DNA from: Dyadobacter beijingensis DSM 21582 | Lineage (GTDB): Bacteria; Bacteroidota; Bacteroidia; Cytophagales; Spirosomataceae | DNA: 64,000 bases | Reading direction: 5' to 3' | NCBI RefSeq assembly: GCF_000382205.1 | Contig: NZ_KB907790.1 | Coordinates: 434,001 to 498,000, forward strand | Shown: piece after piece, positions 55,628 through 64,000 of the stretch | How positions within the stretch are numbered: the stretch's first letter is position 1 | Layout of the letters: the number at the start of each line of letters is the position of its first letter | The notes under the pieces: generated by a model | What the model saw: only the letters and a program-made list of their open reading frames with translations | Databases searched by the model: none | Told to the model about the DNA's origin: nothing | Made by a program: the position numbers and the translations under genes

Positions 55628-56633
55628 GGCTGACGTGGTTTTCGGTGAGAAATTCCCATTGTGCGATATCCCGCGTCAACGTTTTGCCCAACACCTCCTG
55701 GTAGCGCGCCGGCGGCAGCCCGAACCCGGCCGGTTTCTTCGTTTCCAGGTCGCTGTACTGGATTCGTTCGCCTTTACGGAGGTCGCGGTTCACGGCCAGC
55801 GATTTGCCGAACATGCTTTTGAGCCGCGAAAAAGTAGCGTTCGCGTCTTTGTCGACTGGGCAGCTCAATGCTGTTTCAATGCGGCGGACACCCGAAACGA
55901 GGATAGTGGCCTGCCGGATATTGAGCGACGACGAAGCGTCGGGGTTGTTCATCCGCTTGTCGAAAGTGATATGGAATTCCAGAATGCGTGCGCCGAGTGT
56001 GACGGCTGCTAGAGACGCGAAGATGTCACCCGAATGATCGGAGAAGCCGACGGGTACCGGGTACCGCCGGCACATTTCGTGCAGGACATTCAGGCCCCAT
56101 TGCTGCGGGCGGGCGGGGTAGGCGGTCGTGCATTGCAGGAGCGAAACGGTGATTCCCCGTGCGTGCAGGGTCGCGATGGCGTGGTCGAGCTCCTTCCACG
56201 AACTCATTCCCGAGGAAAGGATCACCGGCTTGCCGATCGCCGCGATTTTATCGAGCATCGGCGCATTGTCCACTTCCCCCGACCCGATTTTGAATGCGCA
56301 AACATCGATTTCATCCAGCAAATCCACCGCTGCCAGAGAGAAAGGGCTTGCCAGGAAATCCAGCCCGACACGTTCGCAATGCTTTTTAAGTCCGGCCCAT
56401 TCTTCGCGGGAAAACTCCATGCGTTTCCAGTAATCGAACCGGTTACCAGTCTGATAGGGCATTTTGACGCGGAAATCCTCGTACATGCTGCTCTCCGCCT
56501 CGGCAATGTGCACCTGAAATTTGGCTGCATTCGCGCCTATGCCCGCAAGCATATCGATGTACGCGTGCGCGAGCGCAATGCTGCCCTCGTGCGCCTGCCC
56601 GATTTCGCCAATCAAGTAAGTGTGCTGTTTCAT
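55620..56633 (-). CDS. neuB: Nonulosonic acid synthase (NeuB family)
   Basis: A 337-residue enzyme condensing a ManNAc-type aldehyde with phosphoenolpyruvate. EIGQAHEGSIALAHAYIDML opens the TIM barrel, AAKFQVHIAEAESSM contains the conserved lysine, FKIGSGEVDNAPMLDKIA the metal and substrate site, and PVGFSDHSGD the catalytic metal histidines. The C-terminal antifreeze-like SAF domain (RDLRKGERIQYSDLETKKP) is present. It could equally be a legionaminic or pseudaminic acid synthase. Start ATG. It lies 24 bp behind the Wzc-type kinase gene. Confidence 0.9.
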   Translation of the reverse strand: MKQHTYLIGEIGQAHEGSIALAHAYIDMLAGIGANAAKFQVHIAEAESSMYEDFRVKMPYQTGNRFDYWKRMEFSREEWAGLKKHCERVGLDFLASPFSLAAVDLLDEIDVCAFKIGSGEVDNAPMLDKIAAIGKPVILSSGMSSWKELDHAIATLHARGITVSLLQCTTAYPARPQQWGLNVLHEMCRRYPVPVGFSDHSGDIFASLAAVTLGARILEFHITFDKRMNNPDASSSLNIRQATILVSGVRRIETALSCPVDKDANATFSRLKSMFGKSLAVNRDLRKGERIQYSDLETKKPAGFGLPPARYQEVLGKTLTRDIAQWEFLTENHVSHA

Positions 56634-56657
56634 CCGTGTGTTGGTTTAAGTAAAAAT

Positions 56658-58916
56658 TCAATAGTAATTGTATTGGTAATTGTGCAACTCGCGGGTCCCG
56701 TTCAGGACGATATAGATATCGGGGAGCTGTGATTCCTCGCGCCATCGCCGGATATTTTCCAGCTGGTGTTTGAATGTAAAATGCTGTCTTACAATGCATA
56801 GCGTCATGTCCGCAAGGCGTCCGAGCAGGCGTGCGTCGGCCACGAGGCCAGCGGGCGGGCTGTCGAGCAGCACATAGTCGTAGCGGGTTTTGAGTGTAGA
56901 AACCAGTTCGCCGACTTTGGGAGAAAGCAGGAGCTCGCCCGCGCCGGGATGCAGTTGCCCCGCTGCTAGGAAGTCGTATCGATGTGGGTTGCCGAGTGGG
57001 TGAATCCGCGGCTCGGTACCGAATACGATCGCTTCGGTGACACCTTCGGGAGGCTGGTTCAATGCATGGGCCAGGGTAGGTTTGCGGAGATCGAAATCGA
57101 TAAGCAGTATTTTTTTGCCGGTGAGCGCCAGGGATTGCGCCAGATGCGTCGCTACGAACGATTTTCCCTCATTCGCCATTGCCGAAGTAAGCAGTATGAC
57201 CTGGTTGGTATGCATTCCGGTAATGAACTGGATATTAGTCCGCAGCGTCCGGCATTGTTCACGGACGAGGCTCCGGTTGTCCCGCTTCATCAGCCGCGCC
57301 GAACCTGTTTCTTCGCTGATTTCGCCGATAATAGGAATGTCGCATTCCAGTAAAATGTCTTCCCTGGATGTAATCCGGTTATTAAAAATCTGCCGGACGT
57401 ACAGTGTAGCGAGCGGTGCGAGAATACCGGAAAACAGTGCGATCAGGAATGTGAGCTGGCGGTTAGGGAATCCAGGCAGAGCGCTGGCTTTGGGCGCATC
57501 GATCACGCGTGCGTTCGCCACATTTGCCGAGCGTGAAATCGCCGTTTCCATCCGTTTTTTTAGCAAAAACAGGTAGAGATCCTGTTGAATACCCTGCTCC
57601 CGCGACTGCGATAAGAACTGCCGTTCGTCGCCAGGGATTGCCGCCGTTTTGAGATCGAATTCCCTCGCATATGCATGCGCCTGCGCGAGACTGAATGCCA
57701 GTTCCCGTTTTTGGTAGGCAATCGCATTGAAGAGATTGTTTCTGACAATTGTAATCTGATTATCAATGGATTCTATTTCCGGATGGCCAATCGCCAGGGA
57801 AGCCGATGCCCTGGCTTTGCGGAGTTGCATGTCATTGTAATGTGCCACGAGATCGGAGAAATGGCGGTCCTGCGGATACAACGATGTCGGGATAGCCGCC
57901 GACGCGTTTTCGCGCAAATGCGCTTCCAGCATCCCGATGACCTTTAAATGAATGGCCAGCTCTTTCTCTTTGGCCCCGTTGTCCAACATTTTCTGAATGG
58001 CGAGCCGGCCGCTCTCCGCCATGTTGATGACCTTATGCTGCCTGCGGAACCGCTCGATTCCTGCTTCTACGGCGAGCAGTTCTGCGGATACCTTTCCGAG
58101 ATTGTGGTTGATAAATGCAATGGTATTATCTGCAACTTTGTTCTGGTCGTCGATATTGGCTTGCTGATATCTGTGAATGAGTTGTTTTAAAAATGCCTCG
58201 CCGCGGCGCGGAAGCACATCCTGCACGGAGATATTCACGAGGCTGGCCGTTTTGTTCGGTGCCTGGACGCTCAATATTGTTGCATATTGTTCGAGTAAAA
58301 CATCACTTCCTGCAACGGAGAATGCATATTGATCGTCCGGGGCGGGTTTGAAACGCGTCGTATCGATGACCGCAAGGCCTTGGGGCAATGCAACGCGCTT
58401 GCCGAATGTCCCGTTAATTTTCCCGTTCGCTGTGTGGACGGTGAATGCATTCTTTCCCCGCCAGGTAATATGGCAGGTTGCCGGCCGGGTTAGGGCGCGG
58501 TTCAAAAATTTGACTTTAAATGGCGCTTTTTCATACAACTCGGCGGTTTTCAACCGGCCGGAGGCGAAGTATTGCGTAGTCAGGTTGAGGTCAGCGATAA
58601 CCTGCGCGATGAGCGTTCTGCTTTTTAGTATTTCAATTTCGTTTTCGACACTGCTCGACACATCAGGCAGACCGAGCTCTTCGAGCAGGGCCGTCTCCCG
58701 GAAATTGCCTCCGCGCGAATCATCGCGGATGAGGAGGGAGGCATTAATGCTGTAACGCGGGGTTTTGTAGCGCAGGAAGAGCTGCGCGAGCAATGCGAAA
58801 GCCAGCGGGGACAGGACAAACCAGTACCAGCGAAAACGGACCGCTTTCCAAAGCGGGTGCGCCGACCAGTCCTGCGGCGGCGCGAATGCGGATAATGGAA
58901 GGTTGTTCGCCGGCAT
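56658..58916 (-). CDS. Polysaccharide co-polymerase/BY-kinase (Wzc-type)
   Basis: A 752-residue inner membrane protein. A Wzz domain with an N-terminal helix (about residues 30-50) spans a long periplasmic coiled coil (about 250-470); a second helix lies at 488-510. The cytoplasmic kinase carries Walker A SAMANEGKSF (Lys585), Walker A' LLIDFDLRKP (605-614) and Walker B YVLLDSPPAG. The C-terminus ends in a tyrosine cluster (Tyr747, 749, 751, 752) that is autophosphorylated in this family. It controls chain length and export of the surface polymer and heads the operon. A separate Wza outer-membrane exporter is not present. Confidence 0.93.
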   Translation of the reverse strand: MPANNLPLSAFAPPQDWSAHPLWKAVRFRWYWFVLSPLAFALLAQLFLRYKTPRYSINASLLIRDDSRGGNFRETALLEELGLPDVSSSVENEIEILKSRTLIAQVIADLNLTTQYFASGRLKTAELYEKAPFKVKFLNRALTRPATCHITWRGKNAFTVHTANGKINGTFGKRVALPQGLAVIDTTRFKPAPDDQYAFSVAGSDVLLEQYATILSVQAPNKTASLVNISVQDVLPRRGEAFLKQLIHRYQQANIDDQNKVADNTIAFINHNLGKVSAELLAVEAGIERFRRQHKVINMAESGRLAIQKMLDNGAKEKELAIHLKVIGMLEAHLRENASAAIPTSLYPQDRHFSDLVAHYNDMQLRKARASASLAIGHPEIESIDNQITIVRNNLFNAIAYQKRELAFSLAQAHAYAREFDLKTAAIPGDERQFLSQSREQGIQQDLYLFLLKKRMETAISRSANVANARVIDAPKASALPGFPNRQLTFLIALFSGILAPLATLYVRQIFNNRITSREDILLECDIPIIGEISEETGSARLMKRDNRSLVREQCRTLRTNIQFITGMHTNQVILLTSAMANEGKSFVATHLAQSLALTGKKILLIDFDLRKPTLAHALNQPPEGVTEAIVFGTEPRIHPLGNPHRYDFLAAGQLHPGAGELLLSPKVGELVSTLKTRYDYVLLDSPPAGLVADARLLGRLADMTLCIVRQHFTFKHQLENIRRWREESQLPDIYIVLNGTRELHNYQYNYY

Positions 58917-59012
58917 CTGAAACGGTTTATGCTTTTACCGTTTAGACGTAGACTTGTAATTTTGGTAACGAAACTGCTGCTAAACTTTTTTCAAATTTTT
59001 TCCTCAAAAACA

Positions 59013-59048
59013 AAAATCCCCGCTCCAATGCATGGAAACGGGGATTTT
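59013..59048 (-). terminator. Rho-independent terminator of glf
   Basis: AAAATCCCCG / CGGGGATTTT perfect 10-bp stem (59013-59022 / 59039-59048) with an inner TCCAATGCATGGA-type palindrome, then a T-rich run on the minus strand. It separates glf from the polysaccharide operon downstream. Confidence 0.82.
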
Positions 59049-59064
59049 GGCTTGAAAAAAAATT

Positions 59065-60171
59065 TCAGGAGTCGAAGTGCACCTTCACTTTTTTCAATGC
59101 CGATGCTACCACCTGGTGCATATCGTAATAGCGGTATTCGGCCAGGCGTCCGCCAAAGATTACGTGCTGCTCTTCGGCAGCAAGTGCTTTGTACTGGTTG
59201 AACACCGCCGTGTTTTTATCGTCGTTGACCGGGTAGTAGGGCTCGGCGCCTTTCACCCATTCCTGCGGGTACTCGTGCGTGATCACCGTTTTAGGCTGTG
59301 TCCCGAACTCGAAATGCTTGTGTTCGATAATGCGGGTATACTGCGTTTCGCCGTCGGTGTAGTTGACCACGGCATTACCCTGGTAATTTTCTGTGTCGAG
59401 CAACTGGTTTTCGAAGCGCAGGCTGCGGTATTCGAGCTGGCCGAAGCGGAAATCGAAATACTCGTCGATAGGGCCGGTATACACGATCGTTTCCGCCAAT
59501 GCCGCGAGTGCTTCGCGGTCTTTGAAGAAATCGACGCCCAGACGCACGTCCACGTCTTTGAGCAGGGCTTCGGTGAGCTTGTTATAACCGCCGATCGGGA
59601 TGCCCTGGTGTCGGTCGTTGAAATAGTTATTGTCGAACGTAAACCTGACAGGGAGCCGTTTGATAATGAATGCGGGCAGTTCGGTAGCTTTTCTTCCCCA
59701 CTGTTTTTCCGTGTAGGCCTTAATCAGCTTCTCGTAAATGTCGGTTCCGACGAGGGAAATCGCCTGTTCTTCCAGGTTTTGCGGGTCTTTAATGCCTGCT
59801 TCTTCCACCTGCTGACGGATTTTTTCCTTTGCTTCTTCGGGCGTGCGCACTTTCCATAGCTGGTAGAAAGTGTTCATGTTAAATGGAAGGTTGTACAGCT
59901 CGCCGTAGTAATTGGCGACGGGCGAGTTGGTGTACCGGTTGAACTCCACGAATGAGTTGACGTAATCCCAGATATCCTTGTCGTTCGTGTGGAAGATGTG
60001 GGCGCCGTACTTGTGCACATTAATGCCCTCCACATTTTCGCAATAGACGTTACCGCCGATATGGTCGCGGCGATCGATAACCAGGCATTTTTTGCCGCGT
60101 TTGGTTGCTTCATGAGCAAATACCGACCCCCACAATCCTGCACCTACTACCAGATAATCATATTGTTTCAT
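59065..60171 (-). CDS. glf: UDP-galactopyranose mutase
   Basis: A 368-residue FAD enzyme. DYLVVGAGLWGSVFAHEATKRG is the FAD-binding loop, RRDHIGGNVYCENVEGINVHKYGAHIFHTND the family hallmark, and YTGPIDEYFDFRFGQLEYRSL the substrate segment; YPVNDDKNTAVF closes the active site. It interconverts UDP-galactopyranose and UDP-galactofuranose. This suggests that the surface glycan encoded next to it contains galactofuranose, although a terminator separates the units. Start ATG (MKQYDYLV). Confidence 0.96.
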   Translation of the reverse strand: MKQYDYLVVGAGLWGSVFAHEATKRGKKCLVIDRRDHIGGNVYCENVEGINVHKYGAHIFHTNDKDIWDYVNSFVEFNRYTNSPVANYYGELYNLPFNMNTFYQLWKVRTPEEAKEKIRQQVEEAGIKDPQNLEEQAISLVGTDIYEKLIKAYTEKQWGRKATELPAFIIKRLPVRFTFDNNYFNDRHQGIPIGGYNKLTEALLKDVDVRLGVDFFKDREALAALAETIVYTGPIDEYFDFRFGQLEYRSLRFENQLLDTENYQGNAVVNYTDGETQYTRIIEHKHFEFGTQPKTVITHEYPQEWVKGAEPYYPVNDDKNTAVFNQYKALAAEEQHVIFGGRLAEYRYYDMHQVVASALKKVKVHFDS

Positions 60172-60237
60172 TAATTCCCCTGTTGCGTTGTTATGATGTG
60201 GCTAATTGTTTTCCCTAATGGGTGCGTGAATATATTA

Positions 60238-60274
60238 AAAAGAGAAAGGCTCCCGACGGGAGCCTTTCTCTTTT
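60238..60274. terminator. Perfect 17-bp terminator hairpin
   Basis: 17-bp perfect stem (60238-60254 / 60258-60274) with a 3-nt GAC loop and A/T runs on both sides. It ends the OmpA-family gene, whose stop is 18 bp away, and isolates glf. Confidence 0.92.
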
Positions 60275-60291
60275 AGTCGTTTATGAAACTA

Positions 60292-61749
60292 TTAAGGAAG
60301 CAGTTTCAATTCTACGCGACGGTTTTTCTGCAATCCTGTGCGGGTTGCGCTGTCTGCGATAGGTTTGAATGATCCGAAGTAGTCTACGATCACTTTGCTT
60401 GGGTCTTGCAGACCAGCTTCGTTGATCAGGTAGTTTTTCACTGCATCTACGCGGCGTTTTGAAAGCGCGACGTTGTAACGGTCTGATGCACGACGGTCGG
60501 TGTGACCAGCCAGTTGCAGGCGGCATCCGTTTTTGTTCATCAATGCTGCTACGTTTTTCAGCAATTCCTGGAATTCAGGTTTCAATACGTTTTTGTCGGT
60601 ATCGAATGTTACGTTAGCAAAGATCTCGGAGCAAGCTGCGCCTGTTGCCAATGCATTTTTCACGTAAGAATCGAAGTCGAGTACACGACCGGCACCGTCA
60701 ACAATGCTTCCAGCCGGTGAGTTAGGCTCTTTATCGAAGAAGTCGGATACACCGTCACCGTCGGTATCAAGCAACAAACGTGGGTCGATATCTTTAGGAC
60801 GGTTTGCTTTTGCAACTGAGTCCATTTCTTCGAGTGTAAGGATTTTCGGTGGTTTAACCAGTACACGTGGGTCTGTGTAACGCAGGTGGTAGTAACCGCC
60901 TTCTTCCGGTTTGTAATCCCATTTGCCATCCACTTTTGCAACTTTCAGGGCTTTTTTGCCGAGTTTGTAAGTTACCTGGATTGCACCGTATCCGTAGCTG
61001 TCGAGTTCAGAATTTCCTTTGCGGGAAGTTTTGTACTGATCTTTGATCTCTACTGTGTTAGGTGTTCTGTCGTAGTCGCCGCCATAAGTTGCGTCGAGGT
61101 AGTCAGAGTTGGTGTGGGTCAAACGGAAGTCAAGACCGATATCGATTCTTGGGGTAACTTCGTAGTTAATGTTCAAACCGGTCGGAACGATCCAATCGTT
61201 CATTTTACCTGTTTCGCGAAGCTTAACACCGCCTGTCAGGTCGTATGCAGTCGCATCGTAAAACACCTGACCGATACCTGCATACGCATCGATTTTCCAG
61301 CGCTTCATTTTGTTGGGACCCATCAGAAGTCCTTTCAAGTTCACCGTTCCGGAAAGCGAAACATCGAAATAATTTCCTTCAAAGTAGCGGTTATAGCTGC
61401 GACGTTTCATACCTCTGAGGCTACCCAGGGACGCGTCCAGACGGGCGCCGAAAAGATATGAAAGTTGTTTGTTCAGTGTGAGGCCTCCTTGAAAAGTTCC
61501 GGATTCCTTGTGGCTGTCAGAATTGGTTTTGGTAACAGGCCAGAAGTCATATTCTCTCAAATCGCCAAAGAACAGCGTCGGGCCAAAGTGTGCGGAAATT
61601 GACCAAGTGTTCAATTTGTAGGGGCCATCGTACGTCGCTTTTGGATTGTAATCCGGAGAATTCGGTTGCACCAGCGGTTGTGCGAATGAAGGCAGCGCCA
61701 TCATTGCTCCCAAGGCAAACGAACCAATCAACTGGGATACTTTTTTCAT
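60292..61749 (-). CDS. OmpA family outer membrane protein
   Basis: A 485-residue protein with a signal peptide (MKKVSQLIGSFALGAMMALPSFAQ, cleavage near residue 24). An eight-stranded-barrel-like N-terminal half contains paired aromatic strands. A calcium-binding thrombospondin type 3-like element (DTDGDGVSDFFDKEPNSP) comes next, and then the peptidoglycan-binding OmpA domain with ANVTFDTDKNVLKPEFQELL and LQLAGHTDRRASDRYNVALSKRRVDAVKNYL. It anchors the outer membrane to the cell wall. The ATG of MKKVSQ is preferred to the TTG. A promoter with a 110-nt leader fits high expression. Confidence 0.95.
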   Translation of the reverse strand: MKKVSQLIGSFALGAMMALPSFAQPLVQPNSPDYNPKATYDGPYKLNTWSISAHFGPTLFFGDLREYDFWPVTKTNSDSHKESGTFQGGLTLNKQLSYLFGARLDASLGSLRGMKRRSYNRYFEGNYFDVSLSGTVNLKGLLMGPNKMKRWKIDAYAGIGQVFYDATAYDLTGGVKLRETGKMNDWIVPTGLNINYEVTPRIDIGLDFRLTHTNSDYLDATYGGDYDRTPNTVEIKDQYKTSRKGNSELDSYGYGAIQVTYKLGKKALKVAKVDGKWDYKPEEGGYYHLRYTDPRVLVKPPKILTLEEMDSVAKANRPKDIDPRLLLDTDGDGVSDFFDKEPNSPAGSIVDGAGRVLDFDSYVKNALATGAACSEIFANVTFDTDKNVLKPEFQELLKNVAALMNKNGCRLQLAGHTDRRASDRYNVALSKRRVDAVKNYLINEAGLQDPSKVIVDYFGSFKPIADSATRTGLQKNRRVELKLLP

Positions 61750-61866
61750 ACTATTCAAGTTAGCGTTATTAAGATTAACTAGGATTGATCTATATCCAAT
61801 TTTATGAGTAAAGTTATATATTTATTTCACGGCTAATCGCAACATTAACCAAATGCCTAGTGCGCA

Positions 61867-61897
61867 CAAAAATAGGTTAACAATATCACTTAATCAA
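61867..61897 (-). promoter_or_regulatory. Promoter of OmpA-family gene
   Basis: TTG, 20 bp and TATTTTTG (61867-61874) on the minus strand; the -7 box is an exact TAnnTTTG. The leader of about 110 nt is A/T rich. The remainder of 61750-61976 shows nothing else. Confidence 0.6.
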
Positions 61898-61976
61898 CCG
61901 CAAGTTGATACAAATGGAAAAGTTTCCTGATATTTCATTTAAATTTTACCCGAAAGAAACCTCCTTTTTTGAACTT

Positions 61977-63110
61977 TCAAAGCCGTTGATTCAATTTTTT
62001 TTCCATTTCCCGCTTCCAGGAAGCGAAAGTTCCGTCGATAATTTTCTCTCTCGCGCTGTTAACCAGCCACAAATAGAACGTCAGGTTATGGATGCTGGCG
62101 ATCTGTGCGCCGAGCATTTCGCCCGATTTTACCAGATGCCGTAAGTACGCCTTACTATAAAATGTACTAACGTGGCCTCCCAGGCCTGAGTCTATCGGTG
62201 ACAAATCATCTTTCCACTTTTCATTGCGGATATTGATTATTCCTTCCGTTGTAAAAATCATGCCATTGCGTGCATTGCGCGTCGGCATTACGCAATCGAA
62301 CATGTCCACACCCAGCGAAATGCATTCCAGTATGTTCGCAGGCGTGCCCACGCCCATGAGGTAGCGGGGCTTGTCCCTGGGCAAAATGTCGCATACGACC
62401 TCCGTAAGCTCGTACATGATCTCCGCCGGCTCGCCCACCGAAAGCCCGCCGATCGCATTGCCTTCGCGGTTGGCGGAAGCGATGAATTCGGCCGACTGTT
62501 TGCGCAGGTCTTTGTACACACTTCCCTGAACGATAGGGAACAACGTCTGGCTGTGACCATAGCGTGGTTCGGTTTCGTCGAATCTCCGGCAGCAACGGGT
62601 TAACCACCGGTGGGTCATCTCCATCGATTTGCGCGCGTAGGTGAAATCGCATGGGTAGGGTGTGCATTCGTCGAATGCCATGATAATGTCCGCGCCGATC
62701 GTCCGCTGGATGTCCATTACGTTTTCCGGCGTGAATGTGTGTACGCCACCGTCAATGTGTGACTTAAATACCACACCCTCTTCGTTGATCTTCCGGCCGG
62801 TCCCGGCTAGCGAATAAACCTGATAACCGCCGCTGTCGGTCAGGATAGGGCGGTCCCAGCCATTGAACCCGTGCAGCCCGCCTGCCCTTTCGAGAATGTC
62901 GAGACCGGGGCGGAGATATAAATGATAGGTATTACCTAAAATGATCTGTGCTTTGACATCTTCCTTCAATTCGCGCTGGTGAACGGCTTTCACCGTACCC
63001 GCGGTACCCACAGGCATGAAGATGGGCGTCTGGATTACCCCATGATCCGTCTCGATCAACCCGGCTCTCGCTTTCGAATGGGGGTCCTCAACTTGTAGTG
63101 TGAACTTCAT
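61977..63110 (-). CDS. tgt: Queuine tRNA-ribosyltransferase (Tgt), zinc cysteines missing
   Basis: A 377-residue TIM-barrel enzyme exchanging guanine-34 of certain tRNAs for a preQ1-type base. HQRELKEDVKAQIILGNTYHLYLRPG opens the barrel, LTDSGGYQVYSL holds the substrate site, and GVDMFDCVMPTRNARNG the catalytic Asp region. In most Tgt enzymes a CxCxxC and a His bind zinc just after this; here the equivalent DSGLGGHVSTFYSKAYLRHL has no cysteine. The protein otherwise looks complete, so loss of zinc seems genuine and may be a lineage trait. A -7 promoter box lies about 30 bp upstream. Confidence 0.94.
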   Translation of the reverse strand: MKFTLQVEDPHSKARAGLIETDHGVIQTPIFMPVGTAGTVKAVHQRELKEDVKAQIILGNTYHLYLRPGLDILERAGGLHGFNGWDRPILTDSGGYQVYSLAGTGRKINEEGVVFKSHIDGGVHTFTPENVMDIQRTIGADIIMAFDECTPYPCDFTYARKSMEMTHRWLTRCCRRFDETEPRYGHSQTLFPIVQGSVYKDLRKQSAEFIASANREGNAIGGLSVGEPAEIMYELTEVVCDILPRDKPRYLMGVGTPANILECISLGVDMFDCVMPTRNARNGMIFTTEGIINIRNEKWKDDLSPIDSGLGGHVSTFYSKAYLRHLVKSGEMLGAQIASIHNLTFYLWLVNSAREKIIDGTFASWKREMEKKLNQRL

Positions 63111-63135
63111 TAAAAGGTTTTAAATTGCTGATGTG

Positions 63136-63143
63136 CAAAAATA
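63136..63143 (-). promoter_or_regulatory. -7 promoter element of tgt
   Basis: TATTTTTG on the minus strand, exact match to TAnnTTTG, about 25 bp before the tgt ATG. A small dyad, CTGTC-AAT-GACAG (63165-63177), lies just upstream between tgt and the divergent glycosyltransferase. Confidence 0.45.
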
Positions 63144-63221
63144 GAAGGAACGTCTCGAACATTCCTGTCAATGACAGTATATTTGCACCAATATGGTAAA
63201 ATTTTACATCTCTCTTCTGTT

Positions 63222-64000
63222 GTGGCCGATTCTTTACTCTATGCGCTAGGAGCGTTCGTAGTTGTCCAGTTATTCTATTATCTCTTCTTTTTTACGAGGC
63301 TGGCATTTTACGGAAAGGGCGCGAACTACGGCAATGCCATGCCCGGAGTAACCGTCTTGGTGTGCGCCTGGAACGAAAGGGAGAACCTGACGGAGCTCAT
63401 TCCGCTCCTGGACGCGCAGGAGTACCCCGAATATGAGGTGATCCTGCTCGACGACCGGTCGGACGACGGGAGTGAGGAATACATCCGCGAAAATATCAAT
63501 GGCTGGAAAAATATACGGTATATCCGCATCAATGACCAGTTCGACCACGTCACGCCCAAGAAATACGCATTGACCGTCGGTATGAAGCAGGCGAAATACC
63601 CGATCGCGCTCATGACCGACGCCGATTGCCGCCCTTCGTCCAACCACTGGATCACCGCCATGACCTCCCGGGTAACGGAGGATAAGGATATCGTCCTCGG
63701 TTTTTCACCTTATTTCAAACAACGGGGCTTGCTCAACTGGTTTATCCGCTGTGAAACATTCTATGCGGCCGTTCAATACCTGTCGTTCACGCTCGCGGGC
63801 ATGACCTACATGGGCGTCGGCCGCAACATATTATATAAGCGCTCGGTATTCTTCGCCAATAAGGGCTTTTATACACATAAACATGTATTCGGCGGCGACG
63901 ACGATATTTTTCTGAACGAAGTGTCGACGAGCTCGAACACCACGATATCCATCGAGGAAGATTCATTTGTTTATTCCCTTCCTAAAACGACCTGGAAAGA
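63222..64000 (+). CDS. Family 2 glycosyltransferase (3' partial)
   Basis: The open frame continues past the window end, giving about 259 residues. A hydrophobic N-terminal helix (LYALGAFVVVQLFYYLFFF) is followed by the GT2 catalytic domain: VTVLVCAWNERENLTELIP, VILLDDRSDDGS with the DDxS nucleotide site, LMTDADCRPSS with the DxD-type DAD metal site, and GGDDDIFLNEV, the catalytic ED-like region. Sequence up to that point matches membrane-associated processive or polyprenol-type transferases. The start codon is unclear: no ATG lies before the first helix, and I used the GTG of VADSLLY; an earlier in-frame TTG is at 63183. Confidence 0.85.
   Translation, partial: MADSLLYALGAFVVVQLFYYLFFFTRLAFYGKGANYGNAMPGVTVLVCAWNERENLTELIPLLDAQEYPEYEVILLDDRSDDGSEEYIRENINGWKNIRYIRINDQFDHVTPKKYALTVGMKQAKYPIALMTDADCRPSSNHWITAMTSRVTEDKDIVLGFSPYFKQRGLLNWFIRCETFYAAVQYLSFTLAGMTYMGVGRNILYKRSVFFANKGFYTHKHVFGGDDDIFLNEVSTSSNTTISIEEDSFVYSLPKTTWK

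Overview
The window is a stretch of a Bacteroidota chromosome, most probably Cytophagales and close to Dyadobacter/Spirosomaceae. This is an inference from gene content: a TonB-dependent receptor with a carboxypeptidase-like N-domain, M56 (BlaR1-type) proteins fused to TonB C-terminal domains, MbnP- and DUF4136-type lipoproteins and a YpdA reductase. Promoters also fit the Bacteroidota consensus (TTTG - about 19 nt - TAnnTTTG), and Shine-Dalgarno sequences are largely absent. Base composition is roughly balanced. No tRNA, rRNA, CRISPR array, transposase or prophage gene was recognised.

Layout. 1-4.3 kb (+): end of a short-chain dehydrogenase, a TetR repressor with a likely operator, a quinone oxidoreductase and a Kef-type antiporter. 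4.3-7.7 kb (-): fatty acyl-AMP ligase, stand-alone acyl carrier protein and a sodium:solute symporter. 7.8-9.7 kb: a small His/Arg-rich lipoprotein, a non-coding patch with four DnaA boxes around a 20-bp inverted repeat (origin-like), a Dabb protein and an orphan histidine kinase. 9.8-22.6 kb: housekeeping genes (glutamate dehydrogenase, typA, M28 peptidase, TraB-like protein, an isolated nuoN, a phosphodiesterase-like protein, ffh, mscS).

22.8-30.1 kb (-) is the most interesting accessory block. It is a co-directional array of a Cys-motif membrane protein, an MbnP-like lipoprotein, a di-haem MauG/MbnH-type peroxidase, a second Cys-motif protein, a TonB-dependent receptor, a PepSY membrane protein and a small membrane protein. 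MbnP and MbnH are known copper-handling partners, so I read this as a copper (or other metal) acquisition and oxidation system without methanobactin genes. A 21-bp dyad upstream of mbnP is a candidate operator.

30-38 kb: two Uma2-type nuclease-fold genes, an ExbB-ExbD pair without TonB, a Gfo/Idh/MocA oxidoreductase, and a BlaI repressor with two tandem M56-TonB sensor proteases. Two 20-bp-spaced dyads lie on the BlaI promoter. 38-49.7 kb is mostly housekeeping: pyk, priA, folate genes pabC-like and pabB, ypdA, a YCF48-like beta-propeller, a YtxH protein, and terC-dnaG-DUF4136.

50-60.2 kb (-) is a surface-polysaccharide locus: Wzc-type tyrosine kinase, NeuB-NeuC-NeuA for a nonulosonic (sialic-type) acid, a glycosyltransferase-like protein, a Wzy/ligase-like membrane protein and another glycosyltransferase, with glf (galactofuranose precursor) just upstream. 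The genes overlap tightly. NeuA carries a four-copy 15-bp in-frame tandem repeat beside its nucleotide-binding loop. The window closes with an OmpA-family protein, tgt (lacking the usual zinc cysteines) and the start of a family-2 glycosyltransferase.
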